A DNA stretch of 10,734 nt from Deltaproteobacteria bacterium. Lineage in GTDB: Bacteria; Desulfobacterota; Dissulfuribacteria; Dissulfuribacterales; QOAL01. A program made the translations under genes and the position numbers. Shown here one piece after another: positions 4,952 to 10,734 of this stretch (positions are counted from its first letter, which is position 1; each line of letters starts with the position of its first letter). Location: the NCBI GenBank assembly GCA_015486425.1, contig WFRQ01000085.1, positions 1 through 10,734 on the forward strand, read 5' to 3'. The notes under the pieces were generated by a model that searched no databases, was not told where the DNA came from, and saw nothing but the letters and a program-made list of their open reading frames with translations.

Positions 4952-6649
4952 TTATTGTGGACATTGCAGTTGGCCAAGGTTGTCCTGTCTTTTATTGCAC
5001 GCGTAAACCAGTAGATGTTCTCTGTACGTGCTGAATCTCGGGGTAATGTCAAGTGATTCCAGGTTGTTGAGATTTGATTTAAAAAGTTTCTCCACTCGGG
5101 AAGGCGAAAGGCCTTTTCTCGGCTCATAGGCAAGAATCCGGGACTTGAACGGCGGTGACTTCAAGACGGTTATCTTTTCTATGTCAAATCTGTCCAGGTC
5201 TCTGGCAATCTCCGAGCCTTCCATGAGCCTGAAGGTTCCTATGGAAAGGGCCTGAACCGCCCTGCGGTTTTTCTCTAAAAAGGAAAGGGTCTGAAAAAAT
5301 TCCTGCTCGGTTTCTACCGGGAAGCCGAACATGATAAAAAGCAAGTTGCTGATTCCTGCTTCAAGGGCATGGTTCAATACTTTTTCCATCTCTTCTACTT
5401 TAGTACCTTTCTTCATGAGATCCAAAACCCTCTGGCTGGCAGATTCCACTCCCCACAACATCAAGCTGCATCCAGATTTGGAAAGGAGTTTCAGGGTTTT
5501 TCTGTCAAATGATTTGACAGGTTTTCCATAGGCTGCATAGCAGATGTGAATATTGCTTCTGAGTATCTCATCTGCCATTTTCTTAAATCTGCCTGGCGGG
5601 ATCATTTCATCAAAAAAATTAAACAATCTCGCGTTGAACTGCCCTGACAGGTACTTGATATCTTCCACTACTTTTTGAATGGAACGTTGCCTGTATCTTT
5701 TGTAAGAGTGATGGTGCGTACAGAAGGTGCATTTTCCCCATGGGCAGCCCTTGGCAGTAAGAAGAGGCAGAACCGTTTCTGCACACATGTATTCTCCCAG
5801 TGGGAAATCTGAAAAATCCGGGGGCGGCAGCATGTCCAAGTCATTTAATACCGCAGGTTCATTGCGAAAAATCTTTTTACCTTTCCTGTAAACGAGATTA
5901 GGAATCTCCGTATAGGATTCCGGGCTGGAATTTTTTATCAGGGCAAGGAGTGCCATCTCCCCCTCTCCAGAGATAATCCCATCCAGGAAGTCACCTGTGT
6001 ACTGGATGTACTCCTTTCCTTTTACCTTCTTGACGACCGGTTCTAAGAACAGACGTTCAAAGCTTGGGTCCACCCCAAATTTTGCCCCTCCCATCACAAA
6101 CTGCTTATTGGTTTTCTCCTTGATTCTTTTAGCGAGAAGAAGGGCCATGAGCATCTGTGCGTCAAACAGGACAGAGCATCCGACCAGGTCCTCCCTGCAG
6201 TTCACCACAGGCATTATGAGCCTTTCCAGGAATGCAGATATACCAGAAGGTATTGGCGCACCGGTCAGGCTTTTTAGGACCATGTCAGAAACGAAGGCGT
6301 TGAATATATTCTCAAAACTCAAAAAGATCGTGGCCTCCCTGTGATACTCCTTGATATTTTTATCATCTGGCCTTACAGACCTCAGAAAATCAAAGGCCTT
6401 TTTGAGCATTTGTATAGTTTTTTCGTGATCCCAGTTGTACAGTTTAAGCTTGATTGTACCTGCTTCCAGCCACTTCAAGGCCAGATGGTAATATTCAAGG
6501 TTGAGATCCAGGCACCGTACCTGTGCCGTAGGGATCTCCTGTTTAAGAAAGGCCTTGAGCGAAGCGATTCCAAGGGGAGGAGATGTTGCTCTCGTAAACG
6601 GCGGGGTAACAAGAAGCAGGCTTTGATGACGGCTTTGCAAGTGTTTCAT
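4952..6649 (-). CDS. B12-binding-type radical SAM enzyme, substrate unknown
   Basis: 565 residues from the chosen ATG. The N-terminus (SLLLVTPPFTRATSPPLGIASLKAFL, given in parts: TPPFTRATSPPLG, LKAFL) is typical of the cobalamin-binding Rossmann domain of B12 radical SAM proteins. The usual DxHxxG cobalt-ligand motif is absent; the equivalent place reads CLDLNLEYY, as in members that bind B12 without a His ligand or not at all. The radical SAM domain follows, with GCPWGKCTFC: the three 4Fe-4S cysteines are about residues 302, 307 and 310 (spacing CX4CX2C instead of the usual CX3CX2C). Then come FFDEMI, GVESASQRVL and GFPVETEQEFF, as in the SAM barrel. The frame is open to 6760, but the upstream ATG would overlap the MBL gene by 83 bp, and 6649 has AGAGAGG just before it. 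It lies 28 bp after the MBL gene and is probably co-transcribed. A methylase or other C-H chemistry is possible. Confidence 0.88.
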   Translation of the reverse strand: MKHLQSRHQSLLLVTPPFTRATSPPLGIASLKAFLKQEIPTAQVRCLDLNLEYYHLALKWLEAGTIKLKLYNWDHEKTIQMLKKAFDFLRSVRPDDKNIKEYHREATIFLSFENIFNAFVSDMVLKSLTGAPIPSGISAFLERLIMPVVNCREDLVGCSVLFDAQMLMALLLAKRIKEKTNKQFVMGGAKFGVDPSFERLFLEPVVKKVKGKEYIQYTGDFLDGIISGEGEMALLALIKNSSPESYTEIPNLVYRKGKKIFRNEPAVLNDLDMLPPPDFSDFPLGEYMCAETVLPLLTAKGCPWGKCTFCTHHHSYKRYRQRSIQKVVEDIKYLSGQFNARLFNFFDEMIPPGRFKKMADEILRSNIHICYAAYGKPVKSFDRKTLKLLSKSGCSLMLWGVESASQRVLDLMKKGTKVEEMEKVLNHALEAGISNLLFIMFGFPVETEQEFFQTLSFLEKNRRAVQALSIGTFRLMEGSEIARDLDRFDIEKITVLKSPPFKSRILAYEPRKGLSPSRVEKLFKSNLNNLESLDITPRFSTYREHLLVYACNKRQDNLGQLQCPQ

Positions 6650-6677
6650 TGGCCTCTCTAATCGTACACGGAACGCT

Positions 6678-7367
6678 TCAAAATCGGAAAACAGCTCCAA
6701 GCCCCCCGTAGACGAATCTGTCCTGAAAATATTGCCTGAAATTCGCGGTGGCTGTCTCACCGGTACAATGAGAAGGGGCGACTAATTCAACTCCTGCTTC
6801 CTCAAGCCCAAGGGCTGTTAATTTTATATCTTCCAGGGAAGACCTGAAAAGGTGAAACCCACCTGAAACAAGATGCCTGTGCTCAGGCACAGCCATAACC
6901 ATACTGACCACGCCGGGATGGGAGCATCCTGTCAAAATCACATTCCCCCTGGCTGTTGCAATAACCAGGGCCTGCTCGGGAACTGGATGCGGAAACACGC
7001 CGGTTGTAGAAATGCCACTGATTATTTCTGTAGGACTTGTAACAAGGTAAACTCTTGCCCCCCTGTTCTCTGCCAGGGATATCAAATCTTGATCCAGGTC
7101 AGGGGCATAGATTTCGACTTCCGGATTGGCATAAAGAAATGCAGAAAGGCCACCGGTATGGTCCCAGTGATTATGAGAAATTATGACCTTGGATATTTCT
7201 GAAGGCAAGATATCAAGCCTTTCCATGTTCTCAAGGAGGACTTCGCCGTCTGATCCTGTGTCAAAAAGGATCTTTTCAGCTCCTGATTCTATAACTGCCC
7301 CCATTCCCCATGCAGCCAAAAGCCCCTCAAAGAGATTGAAGTTGTTGAAAACTACCGTGATTTTCAT
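6678..7367 (-). CDS. Metallo-beta-lactamase-fold hydrolase, COG1237 (dihydropteroate-synthase-like) type
   Basis: 229 residues, cytoplasmic, no signal peptide. The MBL metal-binding motif SHNHWDHTGG gives H65, H67, D69 and H70. Later ligands are H150 in TGCSHPG, H172 in SGGFHLF and H200 in APSHCTGE. KILFDTGSDGEVLLENMERL and the GCSHPG/GGFHL/HCTGE set are characteristic of COG1237, the group that includes an MBL-fold dihydropteroate synthase-like enzyme of archaeal pterin biosynthesis. Bacterial members are mostly of unknown function. The start MKITVVFNNF is the family's usual beginning, but the ribosome-binding site upstream is poor. It is the first gene of a pair with the radical SAM gene. 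A feoB remnant lies upstream, and a 211-bp gap with no recognisable gene separates them. The actual substrate is not deducible. Confidence 0.87.
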   Translation of the reverse strand: MKITVVFNNFNLFEGLLAAWGMGAVIESGAEKILFDTGSDGEVLLENMERLDILPSEISKVIISHNHWDHTGGLSAFLYANPEVEIYAPDLDQDLISLAENRGARVYLVTSPTEIISGISTTGVFPHPVPEQALVIATARGNVILTGCSHPGVVSMVMAVPEHRHLVSGGFHLFRSSLEDIKLTALGLEEAGVELVAPSHCTGETATANFRQYFQDRFVYGGLGAVFRF

Positions 7368-7578
7368 TTTATTATCGTCAAAAAGTCATTCCTGGCCGTG
7401 AAACAAGGGAACAAACAGCGCTGTGCAGTTGTCACTAAACACAACCAACGCAAAAGAATAATCGGGCGACATACATCATATCCAAAAGAAATCATATCAG
7501 ATTTACCCGCTGAAAAAAACAGTAAAGAGCAGATCAGGAAGGTCTGTCCAGTTTCAAAAAAGCCTCGTAATGCGGCGA

Positions 7579-7842
7579 TCAGGGGATGAAAAGGCGGCTT
7601 CCTGCCTGGCATACCATGAAACTCAAAAAACACGCGGTCGAAAGGGAAATCCCCAGTGAGAGAAGCACCATTTTCCATGAATCGGTCTCGGACCTTATGG
7701 CCCCAGGAGTGGCGATACACGGCGTGTATGCCAATGTTAGTACCATAAATGATATAGCTGAAATCTGGAGAAAGTTTGCGTGGATGATCTCAAGCAGTCC
7801 GCCTTGACCTGTATTGTGTATTATGACCAGTGACGCTATGAC
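7579..7842 (-). pseudogene. feoB: feoB 3' remnant (C-terminal end of ferrous iron transporter)
   Basis: An open frame of 87 codons with no plausible start. It reads SLVIIHNTGQGGLLEII, HANFLQISAISFMVL, TLAYTPCIATPGAIRSE, TDSWKMVLLSLG and ends SFMVCQAGSRLFIP before TGA at 7579-7581. The segment F-M-V-x-x-x-x-Y-T-P-C-x-A-T-x-x-A-I-R-x-E-x-x-S-W-K is the hallmark of the last membrane helices of FeoB, the GTP-dependent Fe2+ permease, whose full length is 600-800 residues. The G domain and most of the permease are missing. The frame runs upstream into the tRNA-Phe terminator and meets an in-frame TAA there, so truncation is real within this window. Longer frames on both strands here are out of register and look like shadows. 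An internal ATG at 7744-7746 could start only about 55 codons. Confidence 0.75.
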
Positions 7843-7843
7843 T

Positions 7844-7880
7844 AAAAAAAGCTCACAACCCTGAGGGGGTTATGAGCTTT
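7844..7880 (-). terminator. Intrinsic terminator of tRNA-Phe
   Basis: On the - strand, AAAGCTCATAACCC, a short CCTCA loop, then GGGTTGTGAGC followed by seven T. The stem has one mismatched pair. It begins about 12 nt after the CCA end of the tRNA, as expected for a monocistronic tRNA transcript. Confidence 0.85.
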
Positions 7881-7890
7881 ATTTACAAGA

Positions 7891-7966
7891 TGGTGCCGAG
7901 AGGCGGAATCGAACCACCGACACGAGGATTTTCAATCCACTGCTCTACCGACTGAGCTATCTCGGC
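7891..7966 (-). tRNA. tRNA-Phe(GAA)
   Basis: The 76-nt gene folds as a standard cloverleaf. The acceptor stem is GCCGAGA / TCTCGGC, the D arm has AGCTCAGTCGGTAGAGC, the anticodon arm is GGATT-GAA-AATCC, and the T arm contains GGTTCGATTCC. CCA is encoded. The anticodon GAA reads UUC and UUU (Phe). It has its own promoter and terminator. Confidence 0.97.
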
Positions 7967-7984
7967 ATTTCCAAACGCGCGGGC

Positions 7985-8013
7985 ATTATGATGAGTAAGG
8001 GCCGGTTTGTCAA
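7985..8013 (-). promoter_or_regulatory. Sigma-70 promoter of tRNA-Phe
   Basis: On the - strand, TTGACA (8008-8013), a 17-nt spacer, then CATAAT (7985-7990). The -10 is followed by a GC-rich discriminator GCCCGCGCG, a feature known from stringently controlled stable-RNA promoters. Transcription would start a few bases further on, just upstream of the mature tRNA 5' end at 7966. Confidence 0.85.
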
Positions 8014-8056
8014 CCCTTTAATCAATAACATTCTGCGAATTTTTTTCCGTTGGAAA

Positions 8057-8524
8057 TCATTCCTTGTTAAAGGCTATTTCTACAGTGAATTGACCTGACG
8101 GCGTCTCAAAAGGCACTGCGAGGTACGGCCCGTCATGTATGTGTGTTACAGAGTGCTCCTTGCCTGAAACAATAGTGGGTGTGCCGCCCTGCAGCATCAC
8201 CTCCTGGGCCTCAAGGCGTCTTCTTGCATCGCCGGATATCATATTAGTGAGTTCTCCAACAGCGTCGCAGACTTCATCATTTACTTCGGTGACAGTTGTT
8301 CCAAACAGGTTTGTTACCACTGTTGCGATACATGACTTTGAAAATGATATTGAAAGAGAACCTGTATGGTCACCTGTAATGCCTATGATGCCTGTGACTT
8401 CTCCCATGGCTGTACCGTCTTTTTTGATAAAGGGTTTCCCAGGCGTTGCTTTGATCATGGCCATGGTCTGCAACACGTTGGACGCTGCCTCCAGGAAAGG
8501 ATTGATTATTTTTGCCTCCAGCAC
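8057..8524 (-). CDS. cheX: Chemotaxis phosphatase CheX
   Basis: 155 residues. CheX removes phosphate from phospho-CheY and so resets flagellar motor or related output. The conserved helix DEVCDAVGELTNMISGDARR carries the ExxN catalytic signature of the CheX/CheC/FliY group (Glu91, Asn94). The length and the beta-rich ends (GEVTGIIGITG, GSLSISFS, YLAVPFETPSGQFTVEIAF) suit the family. The start codon is GTG at 8522-8524, chosen because GGAGG stands 5-6 nt upstream. No cheY, cheA or receptor gene is in the window, so it acts in trans. The gene follows the PHP gene on the same strand, but a full family A repeat lies in the 147-bp gap. The related single-domain CheX-like proteins sometimes serve non-flagellar systems, which is an alternative. 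Confidence 0.9.
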   Translation of the reverse strand: MLEAKIINPFLEAASNVLQTMAMIKATPGKPFIKKDGTAMGEVTGIIGITGDHTGSLSISFSKSCIATVVTNLFGTTVTEVNDEVCDAVGELTNMISGDARRRLEAQEVMLQGGTPTIVSGKEHSVTHIHDGPYLAVPFETPSGQFTVEIAFNKE

Positions 8525-8546
8525 GTCTGCCTCCGGAAAAGTTATA

Positions 8547-8650
8547 CCTGATTTGAGCGACTGCCGGATCTGCCGTATATCCGCGAAAGAGGAATTCCCA
8601 TTTAACTCGGCTGCATGGGAATACCGATTTTTTTAAACGCTCAATTCAGG
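8547..8650. repeat. Repeat family A, copy 5 (104 bp, complete)
   Basis: The ends CCTGATTTGAGCG (8547-8559) and CGCTCAATTCAGG (8638-8650) form a 13-bp terminal inverted repeat with one mismatch. The interior has CGGAT...ATCCG (as in copy 1) and ATTCCCA (8594-8600) / TGGGAAT (8616-8622), so the copy folds into nested hairpins. It fills most of the gap between the PHP stop and the cheX start. Confidence 0.85.
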
Positions 8651-8671
8651 TCTGTTTTATAACTCTTCGGA

Positions 8672-9328
8672 TTATTGAACCAGCGTCTTTAACCATGCCC
8701 AAACATTTTCATAGAGCCGTTCCACCTCAACGGCACTTATGCCTGCCCCATGGCCAACCTGCCTGGCAAATTCAGCAGTCATGAAGTCTCCCGGGGCGTG
8801 ACCATCTGAATTTATGGTGAGCATGGCGCCGTGCCGGGCTGCCAGCCGTGCCACATGCCCGTTGGTAAGTGAGTGTCCTTTCCTGCCGGATATTTCCAGT
8901 CGTACCCCTTTTTCCGCAGCGGAAATTACGTCCTCCGGGGCAATTAGGCCCGGATGGGCAAGGATGTCCACTTCGGCTGCTATTGCGGCACGATTAGTAC
9001 CGGGGATAACAGGTTCCACAATGGTTTCTCCGTGGCATACAACTATACGGGCACCAAGTTCCCGGGCTTGCCTGGTAAGGGGAGCAATCAGCTCAGGATG
9101 AACATGGGTAAGTTCAATGCCGGGTATAAGCCTGGTAGAGCTGTACCTGTTGATATCCTCAGCAGCTTTTACCATTCTGGGTATTATAAAATCTATATTT
9201 GATGAATCAGCATGGTCTGTAATGGCCACTGCATTGTAATTCATGATTTCCAGCCTTCTTACCAGTTCAGCCGGTATGAGCTCACCGTCACTGAACAGGC
9301 AGTGACAGTGCAGATCGAACATAAGCAT
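8672..9328 (-). CDS. PHP-domain phosphoesterase (histidinol-phosphatase-like)
   Basis: 218 residues, a single PHP domain with trinuclear metal-site motifs in order: DLHCHCLFSDGE (H7, H9, D14), ITDHAD (D38, H39), PGIELTH (E72), VVCHGE (H99), DILAHPG (H125) and TINSDGH (D175, H177). These are the ligands of PHP phosphatases and phosphoesterases. The compact size resembles stand-alone PHP proteins annotated as histidinol phosphate phosphatase domain-containing; true involvement in His synthesis is unproven, and no his gene is nearby. The start ATG at 9326-9328 has AAGGA 9 nt upstream. It follows the nuclease gene by 143 bp, which contains a family A copy and an inverted repeat, so co-transcription with it is uncertain. 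Confidence 0.9.
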   Translation of the reverse strand: MLMFDLHCHCLFSDGELIPAELVRRLEIMNYNAVAITDHADSSNIDFIIPRMVKAAEDINRYSSTRLIPGIELTHVHPELIAPLTRQARELGARIVVCHGETIVEPVIPGTNRAAIAAEVDILAHPGLIAPEDVISAAEKGVRLEISGRKGHSLTNGHVARLAARHGAMLTINSDGHAPGDFMTAEFARQVGHGAGISAVEVERLYENVWAWLKTLVQ

Positions 9329-9351
9329 GATTATTGTTCCTTTTCCTGTAT

Positions 9352-9409
9352 CTGATTTGAGGGATTGCCGGATTTGCCATATATCCGTGAGAGAGGAATG
9401 CCCGTTATG
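9352..9409 (+). repeat. Repeat family A, copy 6
   Basis: CTGATTTGAGGGATTGCCGG followed by ATTTGCCATATATCCG and AGAGGAATGCCC matches the first half of copy 5. The right terminal arm is not present; a different inverted repeat follows. Confidence 0.65.
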
Positions 9410-9468
9410 GTCTGCTATACGGGGACCCCGATGACAAAGGCGCGGCGGTTAAGATTTGTGCAGACCAT
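9407..9468. repeat. 9-bp inverted repeat downstream of the nuclease gene
   Basis: ATGGTCTGC (9407-9415) and GCAGACCAT (9460-9468) are exact inverted copies. They enclose the small palindrome GGGGACCCC (9421-9429). On the - strand it starts within a few bases of the nuclease stop, so it may shape the 3' end of that mRNA. No T run follows. Confidence 0.45.
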
Positions 9469-9471
9469 GTT

Positions 9472-9987
9472 TTAAATTTTGTACTTTATAGAATCCGGAT
9501 CAAGTTCTTCCAGAACCTTTCTCCATTTTTCTGATGTGTCAGTCTGGTGGCCGTCCTCTTCTGTTCCTGCTTCGGTTGTGGCAGAGGCAGTGCTTGAAGG
9601 ATGATCCAGAATTTCCTCATTGACCTTTATCTCTGCCCCGGTCCTTAGAGCAAGGGCTACGGCGTCACTGGGCCTTGCATCTACAGAGGCAGTGGAGCTG
9701 TCAGAGACCAGGGTGATGCGTGCATAGTAGGTATTGTCCCGTATATCAGTAATCTCAATACGGGGCATGTTGATATTCATGGCCTTCAGCATGTTTACCG
9801 CAAGGTCATGGGTCATGGGACGGGCAAATTCCAGTTTTTCCATCTGGGTGGCAATGGCTGTGGCCTCCAGCAGGCCTATCCATACAGGCAGTGTCCTTTC
9901 GCCATCCTTTTCCTTGAGTATGAGTATGGGAGATTTGGATGCCGGGTCAATGGTAATTGCGTGCACATACATTGTAACAGTGGTCAT
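9472..9987 (-). CDS. Bifunctional nuclease family protein (DUF151)
   Basis: 171 residues. The DUF151/BFN core spans about 1-130: SPILILKEKDGERTLPVWIG, then EATAIATQMEK, RPMTHDLAVNML and VDARPSDAVALALRTGAEIKV. The R-P-S-D-A-x-A-L-A motif is the family's most conserved part. Members were named for combined DNase/RNase activity in some homologues, although the role in bacteria is not settled. A low-complexity Ser/Thr/Glu linker (about 129-150) leads to a C-terminal SEKWRKVLEELDPDSIKYK, a tail I associate with deltaproteobacterial homologues. The ATG at 9985-9987 has GAGGG 9 nt upstream. It follows miaB by 44 bp on the same strand and is likely in the same transcript. Confidence 0.92.
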   Translation of the reverse strand: MTTVTMYVHAITIDPASKSPILILKEKDGERTLPVWIGLLEATAIATQMEKLEFARPMTHDLAVNMLKAMNINMPRIEITDIRDNTYYARITLVSDSSTASVDARPSDAVALALRTGAEIKVNEEILDHPSSTASATTEAGTEEDGHQTDTSEKWRKVLEELDPDSIKYKI

Positions 9988-10031
9988 GGATACAAACCCT
10001 CACAGGCGACGTATGACATAAACTGCCCCTG

Positions 10032-10734
10032 TCAGTTGATGATTCGGCCCCTGAGCGAGTGCTTGCAGGCCCTTTCAATTTCGACTGTAATCAGTTTTCC
10101 GAGAAGGTCCCGGGTGCCCTGAAAATGCACCACGTGATTTCCCCTGGTCCTTCCCTGCATGTCAAGGCTGCTGCCCTTTCCCCTTGCTTCCACAAGGATT
10201 TCCACCTGACGGTGTTCAAGCATGGCATACCGCTCAAGGCCTATTTTTTCCTGCAGCTTTAATACAGCCTCGATCCTTCGTGTCTTGGTCTCCTCTGGTA
10301 TCTGGTCATGAAACCTTGAGGCCGGAGTGCCGGGGCGGGGTGAATACTTGAATACAAATAACTGATCATATCTAACTTCTTCAAGGAGCGACATGGTCTG
10401 CTCAAAATTTTCTTCAGTCTCCCCTGGGAAACCCACAATGAGGTCAGTGGTAAGAGTAATCTCAGGACAGATTGATTTCAACATGGCAACCTTTTCCATG
10501 TATTCCTCCCGTGAGTAATGCCTGTTCATGCGTCTGAGAACCGGCGTAGCACCTGACTGTACCGGAAGGTGGATATGCTCGCACAGGCTTGGAAGCCTTC
10601 GGTAGCAGAGGCATGTAGCCTCGTCAAGGTCTCTTGGGTGGCTTGTGGTAAAACGCAGCCTTTCCACCCCTTTGACAGAGTCAGCCATTTTCATAAGTTC
10701 AGCAAAGCCTGCATGCCCCTTGAGCCTTCTGCCC
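10032..10734 (-). CDS. miaB: tRNA methylthiotransferase MiaB (C-terminal part)
   Basis: The gene enters from the right edge; about 233 C-terminal residues are visible, ending in TGA at 10032-10034. MiaB is a radical SAM enzyme that adds a methylthio group to isopentenyl-A37 of tRNAs reading UNN codons (ms2i6A). Visible signatures are ERLRFTTSHPRDL, HIHLPVQSGATPVLRRMNR, TTDLIVGFPGETEENFEQT and FVFKYSPRPGTPA, and a C-terminal TRAM domain (about the last 65 residues) for tRNA binding. The N-terminal methylthiotransferase domain and the radical SAM cysteines lie outside the window. FKYSPRPGTPA favours MiaB over RimO and MtaB. It is followed by the nuclease gene after 44 bp. Confidence 0.95.
   Translation of the reverse strand, partial: GRRLKGHAGFAELMKMADSVKGVERLRFTTSHPRDLDEATCLCYRRLPSLCEHIHLPVQSGATPVLRRMNRHYSREEYMEKVAMLKSICPEITLTTDLIVGFPGETEENFEQTMSLLEEVRYDQLFVFKYSPRPGTPASRFHDQIPEETKTRRIEAVLKLQEKIGLERYAMLEHRQVEILVEARGKGSSLDMQGRTRGNHVVHFQGTRDLLGKLITVEIERACKHSLRGRIIN

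Noticed and set aside
6650..6760. N-terminal extension of the radical SAM frame by 37 codons
   Set aside because: It would overlap the MBL gene by 83 bp and lies before the usual beginning of the B12-domain fold. The ATG at 6649 has a purine-rich site upstream.
7364..7720. 118-codon open frame on the - strand upstream of the MBL gene
   Set aside because: It is out of register with the FeoB-like frame for its first half and shows no coherent pattern after it. The FeoB match in the other frame explains the region better.
7586..7807. 73-codon + strand frame over the feoB remnant
   Set aside because: It is antisense to the FeoB-like frame with no recognisable motif.
7891..7966. tRNA-Phe as a current integration site with att duplication
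   Set aside because: No second copy of the tRNA 3' end (for example TCTCGGCACCA) and no integrase were seen in the window.

Overview
The window comes from a bacterial chromosome of moderate GC content, probably a Desulfobacterota (deltaproteobacterial) relative. That placement is an inference from the gene mix: a C-terminal piece that looks like a PMA1-type proton P-ATPase, CheX, a DUF151 bifunctional nuclease next to MiaB, a B12-type radical SAM protein, and short genes separated by repeat-filled gaps. No taxonomic marker fixes it.

Layout. Bases 1-115 hold the end of a + strand P-type ATPase. A repeat-bearing gap leads to an orphan membrane sensor histidine kinase (558-1601, +). A second repeat-rich gap precedes a secreted two-domain beta-rich protein (2095-2883, -) and an APC-like multi-pass membrane protein (3263-4576, +). 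The right half is almost entirely on the - strand. Read in transcription order it holds miaB (partial, entering at the right edge), a bifunctional nuclease (9472-9987), a PHP-domain phosphoesterase (8672-9328), cheX (8057-8524), tRNA-Phe(GAA) with its own promoter and terminator (7844-8013), a 5'-truncated feoB remnant (7579-7842), and a two-gene unit of a COG1237-type metallo-beta-lactamase-fold protein and a B12-binding-type radical SAM enzyme (4952-7367).

The most striking content is non-coding. Three families of intergenic repeat occur. Family B is a ~110-bp imperfect palindrome present three times (1711-1820, 3112-3222, 4783-4891 inverted). Its left 55 nt are identical in all copies. Family A is a short element with terminal inverted repeats close to CCTGAATTGAGCG, found complete, degenerate or partial at about seven places. 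Family C is a ~70-nt sequence just downstream of the two + strand transport-type genes. A and B are joined by a conserved linker in at least one composite copy (1711-1914), with a more diverged inverted relative at 4732-4891. None of the copies interrupts a recognisable gene, and one B linker ends exactly on the apparent ribosome-binding site of the membrane protein gene.

Functional links are modest. miaB and the nuclease gene look co-transcribed, and the PHP gene and cheX follow on the same strand after repeat-containing gaps. The MBL and radical SAM genes are 28 bp apart and probably form one enzymatic unit of unknown substrate. The feoB remnant starts right at the tRNA-Phe terminator and marks an old deletion or insertion junction. 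No CRISPR array, transposase, integrase or recognisable defence system is present.
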